A stretch of 64,000 nt of DNA from NCBI RefSeq assembly GCF_025698545.1, contig NC_068570.1, positions 5,022,001 to 5,086,000 of the forward strand, in the 5' to 3' direction. Shown here in pieces: positions 51,375 to 62,126 of the stretch. The position numbers and the translations under genes were made by a program. The stretch comes from Gossypium raimondii (Eukaryota; Streptophyta; Magnoliopsida; Malvales; Malvaceae). Positions within the stretch are counted from its first letter, which is position 1. Each line of letters starts with the position of its first letter. Under the pieces are notes generated by a model that saw only the letters and a list, made by a program, of their open reading frames with translations, was not told the origin of the DNA and made no database searches.

Positions 51375-51556
51375 TACATTCTGTGACAAAAAGCATATAA
51401 ATATAATGTTCATCGTCACATTATCTTTAATTCTTGGAGTTTTTTTTTACATTTGTTGGAACATTTATTCTGTGACAAAAAGCATATAAATGTAACGTTC
51501 ATCGTCACATTATATATTAAATTCTTGGAGTTTTTTTTTACATTTATTGGAACATT
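51375..51556. repeat. Tandem duplication, period 89 bp
   Basis: CTGTGACAAAAAGCATATAA starts at 51381 and at 51470. The two units are nearly identical, including TTCTTGGAGTTTTTTTTTAC and TGGAACATTT. Confidence 0.9.
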
Positions 51557-53030
51557 TGATTGCTCCATATCTTGTTCGAACAAACTTTGGAACCTGCTAT
51601 TACCTGCCTCTGTTCTATGAGCTGTTTGAATGGGTTATTGGTTAAGGTCGTGGTCCAGTCAAACAGTCGTTTCGGCATCTTTTACAAAACGTGATCATGA
51701 GCGACATCAGTCGGTTATTTGGATATGTGAAGCTTTGTTTTTTTTTCTATCTTATTGATCGAATGGATGATGGTTGACCATGAGCTAGTCTAATCGGATA
51801 TGGATTGTTCCTCAACCCCCATTGATTATTAGTTAATTTGGAGGATTGCTTCAGAAGACTTATCGACTGTTTCAAAGGGCTTATCAAGATATTATTCCTT
51901 GCTGATTACTCTTATTTATAGTTGGTAAAGTACCATGGTGAAGGGCGACTTGCATGCTGGAAGATTGGATCATTCTGTGAGAAGCATTTGTTTATTTATT
52001 TCTAGCTTTTCTTTAGATCTATTATGTTGAGTTATACTTGTGTTGCATTGAGCTGGTATAATTGTGGATAGGTGATATTGAAAGTGTAATAGTTTGTAAT
52101 CCGACACTCTATTGGGGCTGCGTAAATTCTGTTTGTTAAGGAGTTTTTTGGGCTCTATCTAGTAGGGTCAGTTGATTAGATTTATCAAATAATATTACAC
52201 TCTGAGTAAGACTCTGCAGATGTAGGACCGCTGTGTTTGAACTGCGTTAACAGAGTTCGGTTGTTGACATTTCTTTCTCCCTAGTGCCCCTGTTTTCTTT
52301 GTGTTCATCATTCTTGTTCTATTATACGTTTTTTTACTTCTTTTAAAATGGTTGACTATTCCATTCTTGTTTACTCATTCTTTTCCATTTGGTATTAGAG
52401 CTTGGTTTCATAAGGTGTTTGAAGATGATTTGGTGAAATATTTACAGATATGGAACCAATGAAAGAAGGAAGTTCGGATGTCGCGTGCTCCGCTATTGGT
52501 AGGTTCATCAAGTTACGCCTATTGGAAAGTCCGTATGAAAACATTTATCATGTCAGTTGATGTTGTTGCTTGGGAGGCTGTTGAAAAAGATTGGACTCAA
52601 CCAACTATTACTAGCACCGATAGAACTATACAACCAAAAGGAAAGACACAATATACTATTGAAGAAAGGAGAATGACATTTGGAAATTTTAAGGCGTTAA
52701 ATGTTAATTCCAATGGTGTCGATATGGAACAATTCTTTAGAATCAACATGAGGGAAATATTGTCATAAGGATGTCAAAATTACAGATTCTGACCACCAAG
52801 TTTGAGAACTTGAAGATGAATGAGGAAGAAACAATTTTTGAAATCTATGCTTGTATCGTGATATCTCAAATGAGGCCTTTTGTCTTAGTGAACAATTCTC
52901 CGAGGTAAAATTTGTGTGGAAGGTTCTATGGTCGTTGCTAGAATGGTTCGTTGTCAAGGTGACAATGATAGAAGAATCCAAAGACATTACTACACTCAAG
53001 TTGGATATTTAATAGGGCCAAATTTTAGGA
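51557..53030 (+). mobile_element. Copia-type retrotransposon 5' fragment (LTR end, primer-binding site, gag)
   Basis: TGGTATTAGAGC at 52390-52401 matches, with one change, the TGGTATCAGAGC primer-binding site complementary to initiator Met-tRNA. Upstream lies probable LTR or leader sequence. Downstream, gag starts at 52478. No integrase, RT or protease is found. Confidence 0.65.
52478..53020 (+). pseudogene. Copia gag (DUF4219/UBN2-type) fragment
   Basis: The frame at 52478-52765 reads PLLVGSSSYAYWKVRMKTFI, VVAWEAVEKDWTQPTITS and FKALNVNSNGVDMEQFFRIN, the usual gag N terminus of copia elements. It is broken by a stop at about 52766, and the rest continues in another frame (KLQILTTKFENLKMNEEE, about 52780). 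The gag forms the particle shell; this copy is dead and lacks the zinc knuckle. Confidence 0.75.
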
Positions 53031-53480
53031 ATATGTCATTTTAAAAAAAAATAGGGTTTTGGGCTAATTTTTGTGATATTTAAGAAAATATATTGATTTC
53101 GGAAAGAGAAATAAAAAATGTGTCTTGTTGGATGCATTTTCAGTTGAAAGCGCATCTACAAGGTGCACTTTTTGGCTTTTTTTAACACATCAATTCCTTT
53201 GGTTAGATAGTTAAATGTTAGTAGTTTTGTAAGTCTCGAGTTTAATTCCTCTTCTATTCATATTTACATTTTTTTTATTTCATGTTGTTTGAAGCTTTAT
53301 TATTATTTTTAATTAATGTTCTTAATATATTAGCTCCTTTGATTAGATGGTTAGATAATAGTATTTTCATTATTGAGTCCAAGTTCAATTCCTCTTCTAG
53401 CTATTTCAAGCTTTTTTTATATTTTTAATTTTAATTTTTAATTAATAAGTCTATTATTTATAAAATTAGATAATAAATGA
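53031..53480. other. AT-rich spacer with a weak direct repeat
   Basis: TTCCTTTGGTTAGATAGTTA (about 53193) and TCCTTTGATTAGATGGTTAG (about 53336) with following bases form an approximate direct repeat spaced by about 145 bases. No gene. Confidence 0.4.
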
Positions 53481-53557
53481 AGCAAGATATCACGATACCA
53501 AACAAAAATCAGCATCAAAACAAAAAAGCTTAACTTTTATTTGCTGTAAAAAAGAAG

Positions 53558-53834
53558 ATTCATAAGAACAGAAAAAACAAAAAGTGAAAACAACAATGAT
53601 GCAAGACCACGTGTCCATCTTAATCACCGATGGTGAATTATCATTAAAAGCAGGTGAGTTATTTCTGTGACTATGGAATTGGAAACGATGATGTGGCGGG
53701 TAATCCCGATCTCGGTCCTCCTCTTCCTCGTGAACACCAGAAGAAGACGCCCCCGCCGTCGCACCAAAATCCTCCCCGTAAGACGAAGACGAAGCGGCAG
53801 AGGTGGAGGTTGGACTCCAATTTGGCTCATGCAT
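53558..53834 (-). pseudogene. First-exon fragment, probable APD-type RING E3 ligase N terminus
   Basis: The frame from ATG 53834 reads MHEPNWSPTSTSAASSSSYG, a Ser/Glu/Asp/His-rich segment, and then DTWSCIIVVFTFCFF, the start of a membrane helix. The pattern DTWSC(I/V)IV-FTFWFF is what I recall from APD1-4-type plant E3 ligases, which have a luminal domain and a C-terminal RING. The helix is cut off: the frame continues into unrelated sequence and no further exon is found below it. A gene fragment captured or left by duplication is likely; the family name is tentative. Confidence 0.45.
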
Positions 53835-53879
53835 TCTAGATTGAAGAAATCGTAGTTGAAAATTGAAAGAAAACAAAAA

Positions 53880-54476
53880 GAAATTTAACGCAACAAACCA
53901 TCTAAATGACTATAGTTTTTCCTTTTAAAATCTGAGATAATAATCTTCCTCTAACCTAACGGACCCATAAGATATTCTACATAAGAGTGAAATGAAAATG
54001 AGGCAGACAAGTATAGAGTTGAAAGCGAAATGGAATAGTGAGACAAATTTCATGCTAATATGAACACGTATTATTGCTAGGCTAAAAAATGTACTACAAA
54101 AACATATAAAGTGAAAAAAAAAATGGAACTTTTGATTTCCTTCCTTTCGGTAAAATTGACCAAAAACACCAATAAGCTATTTCTTGTAAAAGGAAAAAAA
54201 AAAATCTCCTAAAGATGCAAATTTCTAGCATCTTTCAACCGCAATCAAAATAGTCCCCCCATCAATCCTTCCGAACCTATAGAATTCTCAGTTATAGACG
54301 GGTAGGAGGACTTAATTATTGCATTATCTGGAAGCCATCAAACCAAAACCCACCCCCCAACTCATCAGCTTTCTTTCAAACAGGAGCCCAATAAAAAGCC
54401 TAATCATCTGCCATAAAAAAATTAAAAAAGAAAAAAAGGGAACTTCTTTGGATTTACTATGTAGGGACAGAGAAAG
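53880..54476. other. Spacer and 3' UTR region of the next minus-strand gene
   Basis: No gene. The sequence next to 54476 is presumably 3' UTR of the 610-aa protein gene. It contains A-rich runs. Confidence 0.45.
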
Positions 54477-57400
54477 TCAAGCTTCCGATTCGGAGTCAGA
54501 GGAGCTCACTTCAGAAGAAGCTCCATCCAAATTAGTTGCAAAAGATTGAGCCACCTTTGGCTGCATGCCACGGCACAGTTTCAGAGTTGGCCTCAGTTTC
54601 ATGTACTGCAATGCCAAATGAATACACAGAATTAAGTAAAATCATATGCAAAAAATTCTCATAAGAATTCTTATTTTCACATCATTTTGTAAATTAAATG
54701 TTCTGCTTCTAGACAATGAGATAGAGATACTGAATAACTAAGGAAAAAGCACAAGAACACCAAACCTCTATACTTGTCCAATGGCTATCAAGAACACATT
54801 TTTTTATCATGTTTAGCATCCAACAGTTCATTATAAACACTAATACTAGAAATTAAGTCATAGAATAACATCAATGAGAAGTGGAAATTTACGAAATAAA
54901 TCTGTTACATGAGTAAAGGGAAACTACAGAGAGAATGAGAAAAAGAGAAATGTAGCTTACCTCCTGGTAAAAAGCATTGATCTCCTCTTCTGTAAGGCCT
55001 TCATCATCACCAGAGTTTTCTTCCCAGCCAAGAGAACGAAGAAATGCTGCCTCTTCCTCATCTGGATAAACCATATCAATGGAGCTCATATTCTTTTCAC
55101 CATCATTAGCAAATTTTTTAGCCTCTTGACAGGTGTCACCATTGCTAGTAGCAGCCGTACCATTCTCATTAGCATGAGCAGCTGACGAGCCAGTGACTAC
55201 TTCCTTCGTAACTTCAGATTTCTCTGTGGTGGTGGATGAAATATGAGGGAGTGAATCTGAGTGGTCTGCAGAAGTTTTTGTCGAGGTCTTCTTTTTCAGT
55301 AGATTGAAAAAATCATTTCGGCTCTGGGTTTGGGCCAAAGAAGGTTTCTTTTCCACAGTGAACCCAGCTACTGGATTCAAGGCAGCAACCTTACGCTCCA
55401 CAGAAGAAAGCTTTGGGTTGTTCGAATTTCTTGCAGGACCACCAGCATGTTGGCTAATTGCAACTCTGCTGTTAGCACTTGCTGGTGGACTAGCAACATC
55501 TTTTTGAGTAGGGGATGAAACGCCATTCTCCCAGCCTGGTTTGAGAACCAAAAGCTTCCCAGATGTCTTTGGCGCATCAGGCTTGACATGTCCACTATGA
55601 GGAGATTGATTACTGTGATGAATCAAAGAAGGTTGCTGCTGCACACTCTTGACAGCTGTATTTATCTCACTTATTCTGGCAGCAGGTTTGCCTTTTGATT
55701 TATCAACTGAATTGAGAACCTGTAACAAAAAGTTGACCTATTACGAGGAAGGAACTTTCTAAGTACTTAATAAATGGTTATTTATCCACGCAATAGACAG
55801 GTAATAAACAGATAGAGCAACTTCTGAAACACTTCATGAGCAGAGAGCAAACTAGCTAACTCCAGTTTATCTTGGCATTTGAAAATCTCATAAAAAAGTG
55901 CAAGATTAATTATAATTTGATCAGAACTATACATGAGGAAAGTCGCATGACAAAGAGAAGTCCTCAGGAACTTAAAACCCAATAAAGAAATGCAGGGTGG
56001 AAAGAGAAAGAAGAAATAACCATGAGCCTTTTTAATTTCTTCTTTAGAAAAAATAGTTAGTAGACTCCTTGAAAGTTTTCTAGTTCATCAGTTGACTCTA
56101 TGTATCAGATGATACTGAAAAACAAAAGGCTTGAGACCTAATGAATTTCTTTCCAAATATCATTCTTGTCTCTCAATTATGATTGAGGAAGATGATCAAC
56201 AGTCTTAGCACGCTATAAAGACACAACTAATGTAATTCATATCTAAACTAAATTAAAATTAGCAACTTAAGGCAATCATATATCGGCAATACATTGTGAC
56301 CTTCAAGATTATACATAATCATAAATGCCGAAGAAGATTATCACCAACTGTAGCTTTAAGAAATTCAGAGCACAATGGAACTAAATCAACTAACTTTTTC
56401 TATCAGATAAAACAAGAAAAATGTCTGAATAGTACTCTTCATAAAAGAAGTTGAAACGTATAAAAAAAGGCTAGGGAGGGAGGGAGCACAGCAACTAAAA
56501 GAACAGCGGTGGGGGAGGCTTACCGAGCACTTAGGCATAGAAGGTGTCACTGGTATTAGCTGCTTTGATTGCTTAATAGCCAGTTCCTCACGTCTTTGAG
56601 TCTTGACAGATAACTGTATGAAATTTAAAAAAAAAACTTGTAATTAGATCACATAAGTAATATATTAAGAACTTAGTGACTGAACCAGTTACCTGAGGAG
56701 CAGCTTGGGATCGTGAAGGAGCTAGCACTAGTGCTTCAGCCATATTAAGGCCAGATGTGCCCGTTGAAGTCCCAGAACTTGAGGGGGAAACAGTTAGGAG
56801 TGCAGCCAAGGAACCTGTGTTACTACTTCCAACCGTGCTGGGAGCTTCTGCCAAAGCTGAGGTCCACCCTTCTCCACTGATAAGTGCTGAACTACTCACA
56901 AGCAAATTTTGAGAAGCTGAGCTCAAACCAGGAGACGACACCCTAGTTATCTCAGGCACCACCTGCCTATCTTCAGTTCCAAGTGAGGGAAAATCTTTCT
57001 CAAACACAGCCTTGTGGATGCTACCCCCAAGGGTAACCCCAGATAACAGACCATTGCCATTGTTGTGGTTACTGTTAATACTGTCTCTCACATCCACACC
57101 AATCCTTCGAGGCAAAGACTCACCCGGTTTCCTAGAGAACATAGAATGAGAACGATGCAATGTATCTATCTCACCCCTACCACTTAAGATACTTTCTAAA
57201 GCATCAGAAGAAGCTCGGTCCCTATGGTCCCCAAAGTTTGACCTTGCTTTATCCCTTTCTCGATCCCTATCGCGGTGACTCCTACAAAAGCTACTGTAAG
57301 CATGCTTTGCAGAACCATTACTAGAACTCCTCCGTGAATTCAATGAAAATGTCCGATCCAAAAGTGTCGGTCGATGGGAATCAAAATCACTTATATTCCT

Positions 57401-57765
57401 CAAGTTTCTATGTCTCCCATGATGCACCAGAGAAGAATCTAATATAACAATTAAGTGTACGGTTATTATATATTCATGAACATTCCTACAATGACAACTA
57501 TAAGAAAATAGTATGATTCAATGAGAAACACAATGGGCATAAAAAGTAGGCGTACAGAACATATCTCTAACGATATACAAATCAGCAGTAACACTGTAAT
57601 TAACTATAAATAAAATGAGAAATGCAATAGGCATTTAAAAGTTGGTGAAAAGGTACCTGAGTGAGAAGAAGAGGAAGCAAAGTTGTGGGCCGAATTGCCA
57701 CCACCAGTAACAGTGCCATTACTTCTCAACCATTCTGGAACTAATGCTGGCTCACTTCTTTCCAT
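54477..57765 (-). CDS. Conserved plant protein of unknown function, Ser-rich, 5 coding exons, 610 aa
   Basis: Exons: 57765-57657, 57438-56693, 56613-56524, 55719-54961, 54605-54477. All introns are GT-AG, phases match and the total is 611 codons including stop. N terminus MERSEPALVPEWLRSNG; Arg/Asp/Ser-rich segment (about residues 80-110, HRDRDRERDKARSNFGDHRD); a FEKDFPSLG motif (about 185), a short FPSLG motif also seen in RNA-binding-associated proteins; a basic EELAIKQ segment in exon 3; LLVLKPGWENGVSSPTQKD (about 360); RNDFFNLLKKKTS (about 445); and an acidic C-terminal block DEEEAAFLRSLGWEEN followed by LTEEEINAFYQE. The ends are best conserved in what I recall of the family (At1g36990/At4g08510-like), the middle is low complexity and probably disordered. 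No enzyme domain, signal peptide or membrane segment. Nuclear or RNA-related work is a guess from composition. Confidence 0.88.
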
Positions 57766-58770
57766 AAGGGATAGTGAATATGACCATCAGAAAACAAAAT
57801 GAAATAAAAAAAGAACCCACTTCTTCAACGTTCTTCAAACCCTAACCCACCAAATTGATTTTCTTTACACACAAAACTCTCAACTCTCAAATCTTAACCC
57901 TATCCCTGGTCAATTAAACCCAGCAAAATCAGGGTTTCTAAATTTAACAGGTCATTCACCAAATGGTAAAGAAGGAATTGTTTGATCAAATGAAACAAAA
58001 TTTTAAAACAATGGCAATGGCAATAAGGAAGCCTTATAATTAACACTCTCTCCCTACCCTTCCATCTTCTATTGGATGATAGATTTGCAGATTACTGATT
58101 TTCCAATCTGAAACGACCCTCGTATTTCCCAATAAAATAACAGAAAAATTCCAGTCCCTTTTTTAAAATCAACAGCTTGGGCAAAAACGAAGGAAAAACA
58201 ACTTTCCAAAATAACAGTTAAAGCCCACAAACCAGTTAAATTTGGGAAAATAATACTAAAAACCAATAAATTGGGGATAAAATTAAAAACCCTAGATTGA
58301 ATTTTGATTACAACTTCCCAACTGCAAGGAATTGAACACAAAGGGGCAACGAGAAAAATTGGGGGAAAATTCTAACAAATGAGAAGAGGGCAGATGAAAG
58401 AAAAAAAAAAGGAAGAGTACTAAACTTAACCGCCGCTACGATTCCAAGCTACCGCCTGAAAACGTAACCGTTTAATCAAAATAACCGTCTCCCAATCCAA
58501 ACAATGCGTTTCTTTTTTTCCGGGAAAAAAAGGGGAATAATTACGACAAAAAGAACACAAGATAGAAAACGAGAGAAAAAGTTCAGTGAAAGAAGGGACG
58601 AAAAAGAAGAAGAAAATCCACGACGAAAGTTAAAGCGAGAGACCAAAGAGAGGAAGAAATAAAGCTTGGTAAAGGCAAAACTTAATAAAATGTCAAATTT
58701 TTAGGGTTTTGTTTGGAGATGGAGAGAAGAGAGAAAGCTTTTGAATTCTCTTTTCTGTTGATATACTGCA
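57766..58770 (-). promoter_or_regulatory. Long 5' leader and promoter region of the 610-aa protein gene
   Basis: A telo-box AAACCCTAA lies at 57837-57845, about 75 bases upstream of the ATG. Further CCCTA-type sequences lie near 58262 and 58703, and purine-rich stretches at 58560-58680. The layout suggests a long 5' UTR, possibly with an intron, and a transcription start near 58700-58760 (GTTGATATACTGCAG lies at about 58757). This is inferred from composition only. Confidence 0.4.
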
Positions 58771-60060
58771 GAATGAAAGAACAGCCCTTTGTAACAAATT
58801 AAACAAAATATATATATTTTTTAAAAAAATTTGTTTTTGGTGTTTTAAATAAACCAAAACTCTGTTTTTATAATTAAATAATAATTTATTTATATAGTTT
58901 TGTTCTCTTACTTTTTTCTTTCTAGGTAATGCGTAGATGGGCTCTTTTTTCTATAGAACTACTGCCATTATCTCCATCTCTATCTTTAACTTAAATCCTT
59001 TCATTAATCATAAATTAACTATTATTATTTAAATTAAACAGCCCATGCATTTAAAATATTTGATGCTTGGGCTCTTTCATTTAAAAATAATAACATGATT
59101 TATATTAAAACTTTGATAAATAAATTAATTTATATTAACATAATTATTTGATAAATAGTTCTTTTTACTAAATTATAATAGTTTTATATATTATATATTA
59201 TATATTGAAATGGGTAGGAAAAGTTATTTCTCTTTTATATTTTTATAAGGTTATCTCAACATCAATTAGTGTCGAGTTCAATTTTAATTTTATGTCACTA
59301 ATCTTTTGACATAAGTGAAATTGGAAGATTCATTATGTAATAATTACTAATCTGTTGCATCAAATGAGTTTAGTTTATTGTATTATTTTATCATGCATTA
59401 GACCTTAAACCCTATTCGTGATGAATGCAAAATTAAACTTGACGGCGGTTGGTGTTAAGATCTTATGAAATTAATTATCACAATTTACAGAGAAACCATT
59501 GTAATTATTTATGTGGTAAACTCAACGGTAATAGGTGTCGAGTGTAGTTCTATTATAAATATAAGTCGACTTCAGTCATTAAGGATTTAAATTGTATCAT
59601 GCCTACAAGTAGTCATTCATCTTGAACCTAAATCCTGTAGGCATTCATCTTGAACCTGAATCCGATCATTGTCGACTTCTCAATCAACAAACCTTTAGAT
59701 TTTCACCTTGAAATCAATATTTTAAACAAAATTATGTCTTTGTTAAAGGAAGAGAATCATATAGCACGAGTAGTTGTCATTATGGTACTTCTTTTATATA
59801 CATTAGTACTTTAGTTTTTTTTTATTTTAATTGTCGTGTATATTATTTGCTTTTAGGGCATTTATTTGTGAAAAATCAAGTGTTAGTAATAGATATGTTT
59901 GTCTACATTGTAGGTTGAAGAAAGGAACCTTCGTCTTCAAATTAACTTAGGGTATCTGATTTCGAACAAACAAAACTCTTGACTTAGGGATCGTTTATTA
60001 ATAACGAAGTTTTTAAAGGTCATTACAATACATCTGAGTCCATTGCGAACGCCATTGATC
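58771..60060. other. AT-rich spacer
   Basis: No gene is supported. A short direct duplication, CATTCATCTTGAACCT, occurs at about 59616 and 59643. A phrase near 59925-60000 may already belong to the PMD relic's 5' part. Confidence 0.4.
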
Positions 60061-62126
60061 ACGACCTAGGTAGAGAGCTAATGACTAGAGACACTAATTT
60101 TTCACTTCCCATGCGGCGAAGCGACGGTAACATTGGAACATGTTTCCCTCATTATGGGTTTCCAATTGAAGGGTCAATTGTCATCAAGATGAACAAGTTT
60201 GATCTGGAGTTGAAAATGAAGAGGTTAAAGTAATGACCATCAAGAATGAACTAATCCTTTATTATTTTTTAGTTTAAGCCCTCATTCGTGGTTTTATTAG
60301 ATCCAAAAGTAGAATAGAAACGAAAAAGAAACAATAAAGAAAAAAAAGAAAAAAATATTCTTTCTTTTATAGATATAAAAAGATCTAATTCGTGTTATGG
60401 TTTCTGAGCTAATGTAATTTTTTTTTTGGTATTTTAAAACAATGGGTTGAAATATCTATTAATATTCTTGTTTCCCACACCCTTCTTCCATCTATTGATA
60501 TATAAAATTATCTTTTATTTCCTTTTTTGGTCTCATATCATATAGCAACCATATAATTGAATAATAAATGAATATTTTTAACGGAAATTCTCAAACAGAA
60601 AGAGACCTATTTTGTTTTATTGTTTCAAGAAAGGAAAAATCTTATCTATCGAATCATTGTACATTTGATTTTTCCAATGCCTCGAAGGGTTTGTCATAAG
60701 GTTTGTCCATAGAGGGTAAGTTGGGGCCTAAGATCAAGCTAAAAGGTACATTTTATTTGGCCTTTTTTTTGGATGCATGTTAAATACCATTGAATGGTTT
60801 AACTTTTATTGGCATTGGAAACACGTCACATTATGACAAGGTAGCGTCTCATAGTTTAATACTCTTTCACTTATTTGATGGGATGGTTAAGAGACTATCT
60901 ATAGTTAAACTCCTCACAACTTATCAATGGGTATAACCCATTTGGTATGAATAGTTTATCAATTTGGATTTGTTATCTCATGTTTATTTTTTGTGAAAAA
61001 ATATAAAAATTGAAGCTTTTATCAAACAATGAGCTGGGTCAACTATTCAATCAAATAATATTGAGCATGTGTCCCATTTCTTCTCGAGGGGCAAGTGGGT
61101 TTTTCTTTGCAAAATTGTGCTCAATTTCACATGTGGCAATTCCGCCAAGATCTATCCATATTTAGACAAAGACGGACATATTAAGGGCGGTTGAACGAGG
61201 TTTACATAGTTGTATGCATTGGTCGAGAATAGACTGGCGAACAATGTGAGCAATGAGAAGTTTGATCAGTATGTTAGAGTGTACATTCTATGCATCATTA
61301 GTAGACTATTGATGACATATAAGTCGGGTGGTCGTTGCCAATTGATGTATCTTCCGTTGCTAGAGGACTTCGCTTGTGTTCACAATTATAATTGGAGGTC
61401 TACGATTTTGGCATTTATGTATCGGGCTCTAAAAAATTTGATTAATTGGATTACAAAGCAATTGAATAGTTGTTGTACCCTCCTTCAAATATAGGTGTGG
61501 ATGTGGATGTCGTTTATAGCGTTAATCACTCCTATCCGTTCTCTTTTCTGTGTGCAAATAGGTAAAATAATAGTTTATATGGTATGTGCACAATTTTCAA
61601 GATTTATTCTTTTATAATTTTTATGATACATTTAAAAAATTGTTGTAGATTTTGGGTGGACTTGGATCACTCTACGTATTATTAGGACTTAACACAAATC
61701 TCGATTAATATTAAAAAAATACAGCTTAATAGCTTAGTTATTTATTTAAAAGGTTTATGGTTTTGATACCTAATTATCATTTACTTTAATGTTAACTTGG
61801 AATTTTGAAATGTAGTTTCAATGGACACCGTATTCGACGAAAGATGTTCAAGTCATGCTACCGAGGGAAATTTTGAAGGAAGCCCATACTTTAGTTAAGG
61901 CATACATGGTCGTTATCTACTTTAACATCACCAAATGGCAACACAATGATCAAGTGGCATTCCAATTTAGCATGTGGTAACCAATTCTAAAGTAGTGAAA
62001 GGACTTGAGCACTGTTCAAAGTGTTGATAAGAGGGGTCAACCGGATACAAATTGAGCAAATGTTCATCAAGATTGGATCCATGAGTGGGAAATAATCACA
62101 ACTTTGTTATCACTAGACAACTTGTC
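60060..62126 (+). pseudogene. Plant mobile domain (PMD) gene relic 2
   Basis: Plus-strand blocks in family order: FHFPCGEATVTLEHVSLIMG (about 60100-60165) with a base missing right after it; RVYILCIISRLLM, CQLMYLPLLEDFACVHNY and WRSTILAFMYRALKN (61280-61440); a TAG at about 61492; and FQWTPYSTKDVQVMLPREIL (61816-61880) to about 61980. PMD proteins are described under the MULE-borne copy; this one is more diverged from it and keeps the FQWTPY motif intact. It is truncated at its 3' end by the LTR element that begins at 62127. Confidence 0.8.

Noticed and set aside
53654..53855. Arg-rich plus-strand frames (about 60 codons)
   Set aside because: Antisense shadows of the APD-like exon fragment; Arg richness comes from its Ser/Glu codons read backwards.
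55304..55518. Plus-strand frames over exon 4 of the 610-aa gene
   Set aside because: Antisense shadows of a verified exon.
58069..58341. 90-codon minus-strand frame in the 5' leader of the 610-aa gene
   Set aside because: No domain; the region reads as UTR or intron sequence and does not splice in frame to the known first coding exon.
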